From Stutzerimonas stutzeri (lineage in GTDB: Bacteria > Pseudomonadota > Gammaproteobacteria > Pseudomonadales > Pseudomonadaceae), in the NCBI RefSeq assembly GCF_002890915.1, contig NZ_POUT01000009.1:177096-241095 (forward strand): a stretch of DNA of 64,000 bases, written 5' to 3'. A program made the position numbers and the translations under genes. This document shows, in pieces, positions 1 through 7,933 of this stretch. The first letter of the stretch is position 1. Each line of letters starts with the position of its first letter. The notes under the pieces were generated by a model. The model ran no database searches, was not told where the DNA came from, and was given only the letters and a program-made list of their open reading frames with translations.

Positions 1-737
1 TGCTTGATGCGATAGCCCAGCGCCTCGGCATAATTGACGTCGGCGGTGGTCAGCTGGGTGATGCCCTCGGTGTAGGCCTTGTCGAACTGCAGCGGAATGC
101 CGAAGGCGATGGACGCCAGGATGGTCAGTTTGTGCGCCGCATCGATGCCCTCGACGTCGAAGGTCGGGTCGGCCTCGGCGTAGCCGAGCGCCTGCGCCTC
201 CTTGAGCACGTCATCGAAAGTGCGGCCCTTCTCGCGCATTTCGGTGAGGATGAAGTTGCCGGTGCCGTTGATGATGCCGGCCAGCCAGTTGATGTGGTTG
301 CCCGCCAGGCCCTCGCGGATCGCCTTGATCACCGGAATGCCCCCGGCGACGGAGGCCTCGAAGGCGACGATGACGCCCTTCTCGCGCGCCTTGGCGAAAA
401 TCTCGTTGCCATGCACGGCGATCAGCGCCTTGTTGGCGGTGACCACGTGCTTGCCGTTGTCGATGGCCTTGAGCACCAGTTCCTTGGCCAGGGTATAGCC
501 ACCGATCAGCTCGACGACGATGTCGATGTCGGGGTTGTTGACGACATCGAAGATGTCCGCGGTGATGGGCGTAGCACCGGTATTGCACTTGGGATTCGGC
601 TGACGGGTGGCAATCTGCGCAACCTCGATTCCGCGCCCGGCACGGCGGGCAATCTCCTCGGCGTTGCGTTCGAGCACATTGAAGGTACCGCCACCGACGG
701 TTCCCAGCCCACAGATGCCAACTTTCACCGGTTTCAA
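1..737 (-). CDS. hom: Homoserine dehydrogenase, N-terminal part (C-terminus beyond window edge)
   Basis: Reduces aspartate semialdehyde to homoserine with NAD(P)H, the branch point to threonine and methionine. About 245 codons are present and the frame runs open off the left edge. The protein begins MKPVKVGICGLGTVGGGT, a Rossmann dinucleotide-binding loop, followed by the NANKALI and GIINGTGNFIL segments typical of the family. The start is a TTG placed six bases after a strong AAGGGGGAG ribosome-binding site; no in-frame ATG lies nearby. The C-terminal ACT regulatory domain expected for a roughly 430-residue enzyme is outside the window. In P. aeruginosa, from memory, hom follows dsbC directly; here a GFA-family gene lies between them. 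Confidence 0.95.
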   Translation of the reverse strand, partial: MKPVKVGICGLGTVGGGTFNVLERNAEEIARRAGRGIEVAQIATRQPNPKCNTGATPITADIFDVVNNPDIDIVVELIGGYTLAKELVLKAIDNGKHVVTANKALIAVHGNEIFAKAREKGVIVAFEASVAGGIPVIKAIREGLAGNHINWLAGIINGTGNFILTEMREKGRTFDDVLKEAQALGYAEADPTFDVEGIDAAHKLTILASIAFGIPLQFDKAYTEGITQLTTADVNYAEALGYRIK

Positions 738-842
738 GCTGAACTCCCCCTTCACAGCGAAACGGCCGGAGACCTGCCGACCGACAAAAGAGTCGCACAT
801 TACGAAGGGAGCGGGCTTTAGTCAATCGGCCGGGCCATCCGG

Positions 843-1334
843 CTATGCACCATCCAGCCCCAGGCGCTGGTGCCATTGGGCGAGCGACTCGTCGGGGTAC
901 TCGGAGAAGCAGCGATCGCGTGCGCCGACCTGCGGCTCCACCCACCCCGCCTTGGAGCCGAGCATCAGGTGCGTATGCTCCGGCGGCACCGGCAATTCGC
1001 TGTCGATCGCCGAGGCGTGCGGGTGTACCAGTTCGGGCCAGGTCGGGTCCCACAACCACAAGGCGCTGCCGCACTGCCGGCAGAAATGACGACGCCCTTC
1101 GCTGATCCTGACCTCGCCGGTTTGCGGATCGGTCAGCCGCGCCTGATAGACGCCGATATGCTCCCGGCCCTCGACCTGCAACGTACGGTAATCACCGCCG
1201 AGATTGATCGCATAGCCACCGCCTCCCGCAGTCTTGCGGCAGATCGAACAATAGCAGCGCATGAAGGGATAGGGCTGTGCGGATTCGAGACTGAACCGCA
1301 CGGCCTGGCAGTGACAGGAACCTTCGAGTTTCAT
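843..1334 (-). CDS. GFA-family (DUF636) zinc-binding protein
   Basis: A 163-residue protein of the glutathione-dependent formaldehyde-activating enzyme (GFA/CENP-V) fold. The cysteine pattern is diagnostic: CHCQAV near residue 7, CYCSICRK near 30 and CRQCGSALW near 88, together giving the two structural or catalytic zinc sites. Family members are often annotated as S-hydroxymethylglutathione synthase, but most have no proven activity, so no substrate is assigned. The start at MKLEGSCHC is chosen because GAGGAGGG lies just upstream; an in-frame start ten codons earlier lacks one. The gene sits between dsbC and hom, which are adjacent in related genomes, so it looks like an insertion into a conserved neighbourhood. 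Confidence 0.85.
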   Translation of the reverse strand: MKLEGSCHCQAVRFSLESAQPYPFMRCYCSICRKTAGGGGYAINLGGDYRTLQVEGREHIGVYQARLTDPQTGEVRISEGRRHFCRQCGSALWLWDPTWPELVHPHASAIDSELPVPPEHTHLMLGSKAGWVEPQVGARDRCFSEYPDESLAQWHQRLGLDGA

Positions 1335-1442
1335 CGCGACCCTCCTCGTTCGAACCCTCATCACAGGGTTTGAACGCAGCGAGCCGGCCAGTTCCAGCGT
1401 TCCGCGACCGGCCTGGCGCCATCGGACCGACGGCGCCAGGGA

Positions 1443-2171
1443 TCATTCGGCCTTGAGTGCGACCTCGGCCAGCTGCGCGGCCGGCTGATAGCCGGGAATC
1501 ATCTGCCCGTTGGCGAGGACGATGGCCGGCGTGCCCTGTACGCCGATCATCTGGCCCAGCTCGTACTGCTTGGCGATTGGCGTCTCGCAGTTGGCGGCGG
1601 CGAGTTCCTGGCGGGCCTTCGCCTTGTTCATCGCCGCCTGGCGATCCTTGGCACACCACACGCTGGCCAGGGTGTTGGCGCCATGGCTTCCCATGCCCTG
1701 GCGCGGGAAGGCGACGTAGCGCACCTCCACTCCGAGCTGGTTCAGCTGCGGCACCTCGCTGTGCAGCTTCTGGCAATAGCCGCAATCGGTGTCGGTGAAG
1801 ACGGTGATATGTGTCTTCGGCTGCTTCGGCGCGAACACCACCATCTCGCTCACCGGGATCGCATTGATTTCCTTGGCGATCGACTCGCTCTGCGCCTGCT
1901 CGGTCAGGTTGATGGCCTGGCCGTTCTGGAACCGATACAGGTAGCCCTGGATCACGAACTGCCCATCGGCGCTGGCGTACAGCTGGCGGCCGCCCTGGAG
2001 CTGGACCTGATAGACACCCGGCATCGGACTTTCGGCGACGGCCTCGATGGGCATGTCCGGCTGGATCTTCTGCAGCGACTGGCGAATCGCCTGGTCGGGA
2101 TCGGCAGCCATGACAACGGTGCTGGCCAGACCGGCAACGGCGGCGGCAGCGAACAAACGAATCACGCCCAT
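1443..2171 (-). CDS. dsbC: Periplasmic thiol:disulfide interchange protein DsbC
   Basis: Disulfide isomerase that corrects wrong disulfides in exported proteins and is kept reduced by DsbD. The 242-residue protein has a cleavable Sec signal (positive start, hydrophobic residues 5-20, cut near VMA-ADP). It then has an N-terminal cystatin-like dimerisation domain to about residue 85, a linker helix and a thioredoxin fold. The active site CGYC is at residues 130-133 and the cis-proline motif GTP at 213-215. A second structural cysteine pair (C173 and C195) is present as in E. coli DsbC. It lies downstream of xerD in the same direction, the usual Pseudomonas order. Confidence 0.96.
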   Translation of the reverse strand: MGVIRLFAAAAVAGLASTVVMAADPDQAIRQSLQKIQPDMPIEAVAESPMPGVYQVQLQGGRQLYASADGQFVIQGYLYRFQNGQAINLTEQAQSESIAKEINAIPVSEMVVFAPKQPKTHITVFTDTDCGYCQKLHSEVPQLNQLGVEVRYVAFPRQGMGSHGANTLASVWCAKDRQAAMNKAKARQELAAANCETPIAKQYELGQMIGVQGTPAIVLANGQMIPGYQPAAQLAEVALKAE

Positions 2172-2283
2172 GGGAACTCCTGGCAGCGACGATCGAGGGA
2201 AGGCATGCAGATTACCACAGCCCCGCCCGGCAAACTGCCGGCTGCTTCACCGGCAGGCGCGACGCATGCCGCATACATCGGGC

Positions 2284-3180
2284 CTAGCCACGCGGATGGT
2301 GCGCTGCATGCAGCTCCTGCAAACGTGCCCGGGCGATGTGGGTATAGATCTGCGTGGTCGACAGGTCGCTGTGGCCGAGCAGCATCTGCACCGTGCGCAA
2401 GTCGGCCCCATGGTTGAGCAGGTGCGTGGCGAAGGCGTGCCGCAGGGTATGCGGGGAAATCGACGTGGCGACGCCCGCTACCTGCGCATGCAGCTTGATC
2501 CGGTGCCAGAAGGTCTGGCGCGTCATCTGCTCGCCACGCAGGCTGGGAAACAACACGTCGCCGGGCTTGCCGGCAAGCAGCAGCTCGCGCGCATCGCGCA
2601 GGTAGCGCTCCAGCCAGTGCAGCGCCTCATCGCCCAGCGGCACCAGCCGTTCCTTGTTGCCCTTGCCGAAGGTTCGCAGCACGCCCTGGCGCAGGCTGAC
2701 CTGCTCCAGCGTCAGGCTGATCAGCTCGGTCACCCGCAGGCCACAGGCATACAGCACTTCGAGCATCGCCCGGTCACGCAGGCCGAGCGGGTCGCCGATA
2801 TCCGGCGCAGCCAGCAACGCCTCCACGTCCGCCTCGGACAGCGCCTTCGGCAACGGGCGGCCGAGGCGTGGCAAGTCGACCCGCAAGGTCGGGTCGACCG
2901 CGATCTCGCCTTCGCGCAGCAGGTAGCGATAGAAGCCGCGCAGCCCCGACAGGAAGCGGGCCGTGGAGCGTGCCTTGTAGCCATTGTTCAGGCGCCAGGC
3001 GAGATGATCGAGGATGATCTCGCGCCCGGCAGCGGCCAGGCGCACGCCGCGTTCGTCGAGCCAGCCATTGAACAGTGCCAGGTCGCTTCGATAGGCCTCG
3101 CGGGTATTGTCCGCCAGCCCCTTCTCCAGCCAGAGAGCATCGAGAAAGCGGTCGATGACGGGATCGTCGAGTGCGGACAT
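2284..3180 (-). CDS. xerD: Tyrosine recombinase XerD
   Basis: Site-specific recombinase that with XerC resolves chromosome dimers at dif under FtsK control. The 298-residue protein has the N-terminal SAM-like DNA-binding domain (about residues 1-100) and the catalytic domain. All catalytic residues are visible: R149 in CGLRVTE, a lysine in FGKGNKER (residues 171-178), H244 and R247 in HTLRH, H270 in LLGHSD and nucleophile Y279 in TQIYTH. These positions match E. coli XerD almost exactly. MSALDDP is taken as the start because GTGAGG precedes it; a GTG four codons upstream would swallow that site. Confidence 0.97.
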   Translation of the reverse strand: MSALDDPVIDRFLDALWLEKGLADNTREAYRSDLALFNGWLDERGVRLAAAGREIILDHLAWRLNNGYKARSTARFLSGLRGFYRYLLREGEIAVDPTLRVDLPRLGRPLPKALSEADVEALLAAPDIGDPLGLRDRAMLEVLYACGLRVTELISLTLEQVSLRQGVLRTFGKGNKERLVPLGDEALHWLERYLRDARELLLAGKPGDVLFPSLRGEQMTRQTFWHRIKLHAQVAGVATSISPHTLRHAFATHLLNHGADLRTVQMLLGHSDLSTTQIYTHIARARLQELHAAHHPRG

Positions 3181-3309
3181 GGGCAGCCTCACCAGAAACG
3201 GGCGCGACAGTGTTCCATAGCGAGCCAGCCTACGGCCAGCGCCGACTCACCCATCCCGCAACAGGCGGCTGGAATTCGCAACGAATCCACGAAACGCACC
3301 GGCCCAAAC
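3181..3309. other. Intergenic gap between xerD and rplS terminator
   Basis: Upstream region of xerD and downstream region of the rplS operon. No conserved gene or convincing -35/-10 pair was recognised on either strand. Confidence 0.5.
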
Positions 3310-3337
3310 AAAAAAGCAGCCCGAAGGCTGCTTTTTT
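3310..3337 (-). terminator. Intrinsic terminator of the rpsP-rimM-trmD-rplS operon
   Basis: A perfect 12-bp inverted repeat (six A, GCAGCC; then GGCTGC, six T) around a CGAA tetraloop. The stem ends in T runs on both strands, so it can stop transcription in either direction. It lies 20 bp after the rplS stop codon. Confidence 0.93.
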
Positions 3338-3357
3338 CCTGTTCCGAGGGGCGATCC

Positions 3358-3708
3358 TCAGACCAGCTTTTCCTTGATGCGGGCGGCCTTGCCGGACAGC
3401 GCGCGGAGGTAGTACAGCTTGGCCTTGCGCACGTCGCCGCGACGCTTGACGCTGATGCTGTCGACCATCGGGCTGTAGCTCTGGAAGGTACGCTCCACGC
3501 CCACGCCGTTGGAGATCTTGCGCACGGTGAAGGCGCTGTTCAGGCCGCGGTTGCGCTTGCCGATCACCACGCCTTCGAAGGCCTGCAGACGCTGACGGTC
3601 GCCTTCCTTCACCTTCACCTGGACGATCACGGTGTCGCCCGGGGCGAACGACGGGATTTCCTTGTTCATCTGCTCGGCTTCGAGCTGCTGAATGATCTTG
3701 TTGGTCAT
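3358..3708 (-). CDS. rplS: 50S ribosomal protein L19
   Basis: Component of the large subunit at the interface with the small subunit. The 116-residue length and the segments FAPGDTVIVQVKVKEG, FEGVVIGKRNRG and a basic C-terminus (RALSGKAARIKEKLV) are characteristic. It is the last gene of rpsP-rimM-trmD-rplS, an arrangement kept across gammaproteobacteria, and is followed directly by an intrinsic terminator. The 42-bp gap to trmD contains a Shine-Dalgarno-like AGGAG before the ATG. Confidence 0.98.
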   Translation of the reverse strand: MTNKIIQQLEAEQMNKEIPSFAPGDTVIVQVKVKEGDRQRLQAFEGVVIGKRNRGLNSAFTVRKISNGVGVERTFQSYSPMVDSISVKRRGDVRKAKLYYLRALSGKAARIKEKLV

Positions 3709-3750
3709 GCTGTGCTCCTAAGGCCAACCCACCGGGTTGCCATCGATACG

Positions 3751-4503
3751 TTAACTATCGTCCCGCTGACGGATGTATTCCGCCAGCAGCTTCTGTTCTT
3801 CTCCAGAAAGCGAGCGGCTATCCAGAAGATCGGCCCTGCGCTCCCAGGTCCTTCCAAGGGACTGCTGCAAGCGCCAGCGCCGGATGTGTTCATGGTTGCC
3901 GCTAAGCAGCACCTCAGGAACACATTTATCCGCATACACTTCCGGTCGCGTGTAATGCGGGCAGTCGAGCAGGCCGTCGGTAAACGAATCCTCCTCGGCG
4001 GAATCAGCATGACCCAGAGCACCCGGAAGCAACCTGGTCACGGCATCGATCAGCACCATCGCCGGCAGCTCGCCACCGGACAATACGTAGTCGCCGATCG
4101 ACCATTCCTCATCCACGTGCGCCTCGATGAAGCGCTCGTCGATACCTTCGTAGCGGCCAGCAATGAGGATCAGCGCCTCCTCCTTCGCCAGCTCGCGAAC
4201 GCCAGCCTGTTTCAGCTGACGCCCTTGCGGCGACAGGTAGATCACCTTCGCCGTCTCGCCAGCGGCCCGCTTGGCATCGGCCAGCGCGCGCTCCAGCGGT
4301 TCGATCTTCATCACCATGCCGGGACCTCCGCCGAACGGGCGGTCGTCCACCGTCTGGTGACGGTCTTCGGTGTAGCTCCTGGGATTCCAGCAATTGAGCT
4401 GCAACAACCCCTGCTTCACGGCACGACTGGTAATCCCGAAGTCGCGTATCGCCGCGAACATCTCCGGGAAGAGACTGATGACTTCAACACGCAAAGCGGC
4501 CAT
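3751..4503 (-). CDS. trmD: tRNA (guanine-N1)-methyltransferase
   Basis: Methylates G37 next to the anticodon using S-adenosylmethionine, preventing +1 frameshifts. The protein has the SPOUT trefoil-knot motifs VDDRPFGGGPGMVM, IAGRYEGIDERF and SIGDYVLSGGELPA, and the C-terminal HIRRWR tRNA-binding element. MAALRVEV is used as the start (250 residues), placing the ATG 4 bp after the rimM stop. An in-frame ATG six codons earlier would overlap rimM by 14 bp, and neither has a strong ribosome-binding site, so the exact start is uncertain. Translational coupling to rimM is likely. Confidence 0.96.
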   Translation of the reverse strand: MAALRVEVISLFPEMFAAIRDFGITSRAVKQGLLQLNCWNPRSYTEDRHQTVDDRPFGGGPGMVMKIEPLERALADAKRAAGETAKVIYLSPQGRQLKQAGVRELAKEEALILIAGRYEGIDERFIEAHVDEEWSIGDYVLSGGELPAMVLIDAVTRLLPGALGHADSAEEDSFTDGLLDCPHYTRPEVYADKCVPEVLLSGNHEHIRRWRLQQSLGRTWERRADLLDSRSLSGEEQKLLAEYIRQRDDS

Positions 4504-4507
4504 GCCG

Positions 4508-5044
4508 TCAGAAATCCGCATCCCAATCGACCTGCATCTCGCCTGCGTCCAGATCGATCTTCAATACGCATTGATCGGTGTAAGGCAGCAGTCGCTCACG
4601 ATCGTCCAGGCTTCCAGCGCAGGGCTTGACCACCAGGACGTCGTTGGCTCCGGTTTCCAGCAGGTGGTCGACCTGGCCGAGCAGTTGCGCGGATTGGTTG
4701 ATCACCTTCAAACCCTGGAGCTGATACCAGTAGTACTCACCGTCGACCAAGGCGGGCAGATCGCTACGCGGGACGCAGATATCGAAGTCGGCGTAGGTAC
4801 GCGCCACTTCGCGATCATTCAAGCCCCTGAGCGTTGCCACCAGGATCTTGCCCTGGAGGCGCCCCTTGACCAACTCGACCTGCTTGACCTCGTCGCCTCG
4901 CCTCAGCGTCCAGCGGCGATAATCCAGCAGATTGTCGATCGGATCGGTAAAGGAATAGACCTTCACGTCACCGCGCACGCCATGCACCGAAACGATCTTG
5001 CCGATGACGATCAGCTCATCGACCGGAGCAGAGGCTGCGTTCAT
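4508..5044 (-). CDS. rimM: 16S rRNA processing protein RimM
   Basis: Assembly factor that binds ribosomal protein S19 and helps mature the 30S head domain. The 178-residue protein shows an N-terminal beta-barrel (VIGKIVSVHGVRGDVKVYSFTD) and a C-terminal PRC-barrel (EYYWYQLQGLKVIN, then LLPYTDQCVLKIDLD). It starts 5 bp after the rpsP stop and ends just before trmD, consistent with one polycistronic message. Confidence 0.97.
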   Translation of the reverse strand: MNAASAPVDELIVIGKIVSVHGVRGDVKVYSFTDPIDNLLDYRRWTLRRGDEVKQVELVKGRLQGKILVATLRGLNDREVARTYADFDICVPRSDLPALVDGEYYWYQLQGLKVINQSAQLLGQVDHLLETGANDVLVVKPCAGSLDDRERLLPYTDQCVLKIDLDAGEMQVDWDADF

Positions 5045-5049
5045 GCGAT

Positions 5050-5301
5050 TCAGGCAGCAGCCTTGGCAGCTTCCTTCAGCAGCTGAGCAACGCGCTCAGA
5101 CGGCTGTGCACCCTGGCTCAGCCAATAGGCAGCGCGCTCCTGGTTGACGGAGAGCTTCACTTCCGCACCGGTGGCGATCGGATTGAAGAAACCGATGCGC
5201 TCGACGAAGCGACCATCACGCGCATTGCGGCTGTTGGTCACGGTCAGGTGGTAGAAAGGGCGCTTCTTGGAGCCGCCACGGGCGAGACGAATAGTTACCA
5301 T
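5050..5301 (-). CDS. rpsP: 30S ribosomal protein S16
   Basis: Small-subunit protein of 83 residues beginning MVTIRLARGGSKKRPFYHL, the S16 signature, followed by RNARDGRFVERIGFFNP. First gene of the rpsP-rimM-trmD-rplS operon. It has a roughly 70-base leader after a good sigma-70 promoter whose discriminator is GC-rich, as in growth-rate-regulated ribosomal promoters. Confidence 0.98.
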   Translation of the reverse strand: MVTIRLARGGSKKRPFYHLTVTNSRNARDGRFVERIGFFNPIATGAEVKLSVNQERAAYWLSQGAQPSERVAQLLKEAAKAAA

Positions 5302-5375
5302 GTGAACATCGTTCCTGTAGTCGGTGCTAACTTAAGGCACACACTTAAAATGGGCCTGGGCCCGAAAGGCCGCGC

Positions 5376-5404
5376 ATTTTACGAGTAAAAGAGGAAGGCT
5401 GCAA
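5376..5404 (-). promoter_or_regulatory. Sigma-70 promoter of the rpsP operon
   Basis: On the minus strand TTGCAG (-35) and TAAAAT (-10) are separated by exactly 17 bp, followed by a GC-rich discriminator GCGCGGCC. Its distance (about 70 bp) and direction fit rpsP. The -35 hexamer falls inside the end of a repeated intergenic element, so the repeat may have supplied it. Confidence 0.6.
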
Positions 5405-5492
5405 GCTGGAAGCGAATCAGGGTCCGAGCGGACAACGAAGCGCCACCAAGCGCTTGTCCGCTCTTTCTTGAAGCTTACGACTTGCAGCCTGA
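5396..5492 (-). repeat. Dispersed intergenic hairpin element, copy A
   Basis: Between ffh and rpsP. A central 10-bp perfect stem (GAGCGGACAA / TTGTCCGCTC, 5426-5435 with 5454-5463) is enclosed by imperfect inverted flanks, AGGCTGCAAG (5396-5405) and CTTGCAGCCT near 5490. Read on the minus strand it aligns well with a second copy downstream of aapP (17977-18060), sharing the GCTTGG core and the AGCTTCCAGC border. It may terminate ffh transcription. Confidence 0.7.
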
Positions 5493-5502
5493 GGCCGTTT
5501 TT

Positions 5503-6879
5503 CTAGAACTTCGGCATCCCGCCGCCCGGGAACATGCCGCCCATGCCGCGCATCATCCTGGCCATGCCGCCCTTGCCGGTGACTTTCTTCATCATCTTCT
5601 GCATCTGCTTGTGCTGCTTGATCAGCCGGCCGATGTCCTGCACCTGGGTGCCGGAACCCATGGCGATGCGGCGCTTGCGCGAGCCGCTGATGATGTCCGG
5701 GTTGCGTCGCTCGGCCGGGGTCATCGAGTTGATGATGGCTTCCATCTGCTTGAACTGCTTCTCCGCCGCGCCCTGGGCATGCCCCATCTGCGACAGGTTG
5801 ACCCCGCCGATGGACGGCAGCTTGTCCATCAGCCCGCCGAGGCCGCCCATGTTCTTCATCTGCTGCAACTGGTCGCGGAAGTCCTCGAGATCGAAGCCCT
5901 TGCCCTTCTTCAGCTTCTTGGTGAGCTTCTCGGCCTTCTCGCGGTCGAGGGTCTGCTCGGCCTGTTCGATCAGGCTCAGCACGTCGCCCATGCCGAGGAT
6001 GCGCGAGGCGATCCGGTCCGGGTGGAAGGGCTCCAGCGCGTCGCTCTTCTCGCCCATGCCGAGGAACTTGATCGGCTTGCCGGTGACATGGCGCACCGAC
6101 AGCGCGGCACCGCCACGGGCATCGCCATCGACCTTGGTCAGCACCACGCCGGTCAGCGGCAGCGCCTCGCCGAACGCGCGGGCGGTGTTGGCGGCATCCT
6201 GGCCGGTCATGGCATCGACCACGAACAGTGTCTCGACAGGCTTGATCGCCGCATGCACGGCCTGGATCTCGGCCATCATCTCGGCATCGATGGCCAGGCG
6301 ACCGGCGGTATCGACCAGCACCACGTCGATGAATTTCAGCTTGGCCTCGCGGATCGCTGCCTGGGCGATCTCCACCGGCTGCTGGCTGATGTCCGAAGGG
6401 AAGAAGGTCACCCCCACTTCAGCGGCCAGGGTTTCCAGCTGCTTGATCGCCGCCGGGCGATAAACGTCGGCGGAGACCACCAACACCGTTTTTTTCTTGC
6501 GCTCCTTGAGGAAGCGCGCCAGCTTGCCGACCGTGGTGGTCTTGCCCGCACCCTGCAAGCCGGCCATGAGCACCACCGCCGGCGGCGCGGCATTCAGCGC
6601 GAGGTCCTCGTTGGCCGCCCCCATCAATTCTTCCAGCTCGGCGCGCACGATCTTCACGAACGCCTGGCCAGGCGTCAGGCTCTTCGAGACCTCGGTGCCG
6701 ACGGCGCGCTCCTTGACCCTGTTGACAAACTCCTTGACCACCGGCAGCGCGACATCGGCCTCGAGCAGGGCCATTCGCACCTCGCGCAGGGTGTCCTTGA
6801 TGTTGTCCTCGGTCAGCTTGGCCTTGCCGGTGACATGGCGAAGCGTTTGTGAGAGGCGATCGGTTAGGTTTTCGAACAT
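5503..6879 (-). CDS. ffh: Signal recognition particle protein Ffh (SRP54)
   Basis: GTPase that with 4.5S RNA delivers nascent membrane proteins to FtsY. The 458-residue product has an N domain, a G domain with P-loop GLQGAGKTTT, DTAGRL and TKVDGDARGG, and a methionine-rich M domain ending in MMRGMGGMFPGGGMPKF. MFENLTDRL is chosen as the start: it matches the family N-terminus, whereas the open frame continues 50 codons upstream with no family similarity. A perfect TATAAT lies 35 bp upstream of this start, supporting it. Confidence 0.98.
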   Translation of the reverse strand: MFENLTDRLSQTLRHVTGKAKLTEDNIKDTLREVRMALLEADVALPVVKEFVNRVKERAVGTEVSKSLTPGQAFVKIVRAELEELMGAANEDLALNAAPPAVVLMAGLQGAGKTTTVGKLARFLKERKKKTVLVVSADVYRPAAIKQLETLAAEVGVTFFPSDISQQPVEIAQAAIREAKLKFIDVVLVDTAGRLAIDAEMMAEIQAVHAAIKPVETLFVVDAMTGQDAANTARAFGEALPLTGVVLTKVDGDARGGAALSVRHVTGKPIKFLGMGEKSDALEPFHPDRIASRILGMGDVLSLIEQAEQTLDREKAEKLTKKLKKGKGFDLEDFRDQLQQMKNMGGLGGLMDKLPSIGGVNLSQMGHAQGAAEKQFKQMEAIINSMTPAERRNPDIISGSRKRRIAMGSGTQVQDIGRLIKQHKQMQKMMKKVTGKGGMARMMRGMGGMFPGGGMPKF

Positions 6880-6913
6880 GAGCCATTCCACGCTGGATGT
6901 GCTGAAGGGCGCG

Positions 6914-6919
6914 ATTATA
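6914..6919 (-). promoter_or_regulatory. Probable -10 element for ffh
   Basis: TATAAT on the minus strand, 35 bp before the ffh ATG and followed by CGCGCC. No good -35 hexamer is seen 16-18 bp upstream, so only the -10 is claimed. Confidence 0.4.
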
Positions 6920-7115
6920 GAAGGTGGACGGGCCAGGCCGGTACCCCGCCGGCAATGCTTTTCGTCCAGCAAGCACGGCCTCGTCACATCCGCCCCGGAA
7001 GGCGACCGGGCCGGGGCGAAGTGTCGCAAGTAGGCGAAACAGACCCCAGCAGCCGCTTTTGCGGCTCCAGTCTTTGTGCCACACTCACGGCCTTTCGAGC
7101 TCGTTACCAGAACTT

Positions 7116-7916
7116 ATGCACCCTCTGTTACCCAGCCTTGCCGCCGCCGCCCTCTACGCCGGCGTCACGGGTTACCAAAGTTTGCGTCTGGCGCAACGCG
7201 CCGTGCCGGACAAACGCCTGCTGCTCGTCATCGGCGTACTCGCGCTGCTCGCCCACAGTTTCAGCCTCTTCATCCAGCTGCTGTCGCCAAGCGGCCTGCA
7301 TCTCGACTTCTTCACCGCCTCCAGCCTGATCGCCGCCGCAGTCATCCTGCTGATCCTCCTGGCGCTGTACCGGATGCCAGTGGAGAACCTGTTGCTGCTG
7401 CTGTTCCCGCTGGGCTGCCTGACCGTACTCTTCGCCCAGTTCGCGCCCTCCGGCACGGCGCCGGCGATCGCCGAAGCACCCGGCATACTCGCGCACATCC
7501 TGTTGTCGATCCTGGCCTACGGCATGTTGACCATCGCCGTGTTCCAGGCCCTGCTGCTGCTGCTGCAGGACCACCACCTCAAGCACAAGCATCCCTCGGG
7601 CCTGATCCGCAACTTCCCGCCACTGCAGACCATGGAAAGCCTGCTGTTCGGCTTCCTCTGGGCCGGCTGGATACTGCTGTCCGCCTCGCTGCTCTCGGGC
7701 TGGCTGTTTCTCGATGACCTTTTCGCCCAGCATCTGGTCCACAAGACGCTGCTTTCGGTCATCGCCTGGGTCGTCTTCGGCCTGCTGCTGTGGGGACGGC
7801 ACCAGCTCGGCTGGCGTGGCTACAAGGCCATCCGTTGGACGCTGGCCGGTTTCTGCCTGCTGATGCTGGCGTATTTCGGCAGCAAGCTGGTCCGCGAATT
7901 CATCCTGCACATCTGA
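7116..7916 (+). CDS. CcsA/YpjD-like inner-membrane protein
   Basis: A 266-residue very hydrophobic protein with about eight predicted membrane segments, starting MHPLLPSLAAAALYAG. It belongs to the cytochrome c assembly (CcsA/CcmC-like) superfamily as found in E. coli YpjD, which always sits beside ffh and a CorC/CNNM protein. The tryptophan-rich haem-handling WWD motif of true CcsA is not seen, so a haem role is not assumed. It diverges from ffh and is followed after 17 bp by the CNNM gene, so the two are probably co-transcribed. The ATG has only a weak ribosome-binding site. Confidence 0.85.
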   Translation: MHPLLPSLAAAALYAGVTGYQSLRLAQRAVPDKRLLLVIGVLALLAHSFSLFIQLLSPSGLHLDFFTASSLIAAAVILLILLALYRMPVENLLLLLFPLGCLTVLFAQFAPSGTAPAIAEAPGILAHILLSILAYGMLTIAVFQALLLLLQDHHLKHKHPSGLIRNFPPLQTMESLLFGFLWAGWILLSASLLSGWLFLDDLFAQHLVHKTLLSVIAWVVFGLLLWGRHQLGWRGYKAIRWTLAGFCLLMLAYFGSKLVREFILHI

Positions 7917-7933
7917 CCCGAACAGGCTCACTC

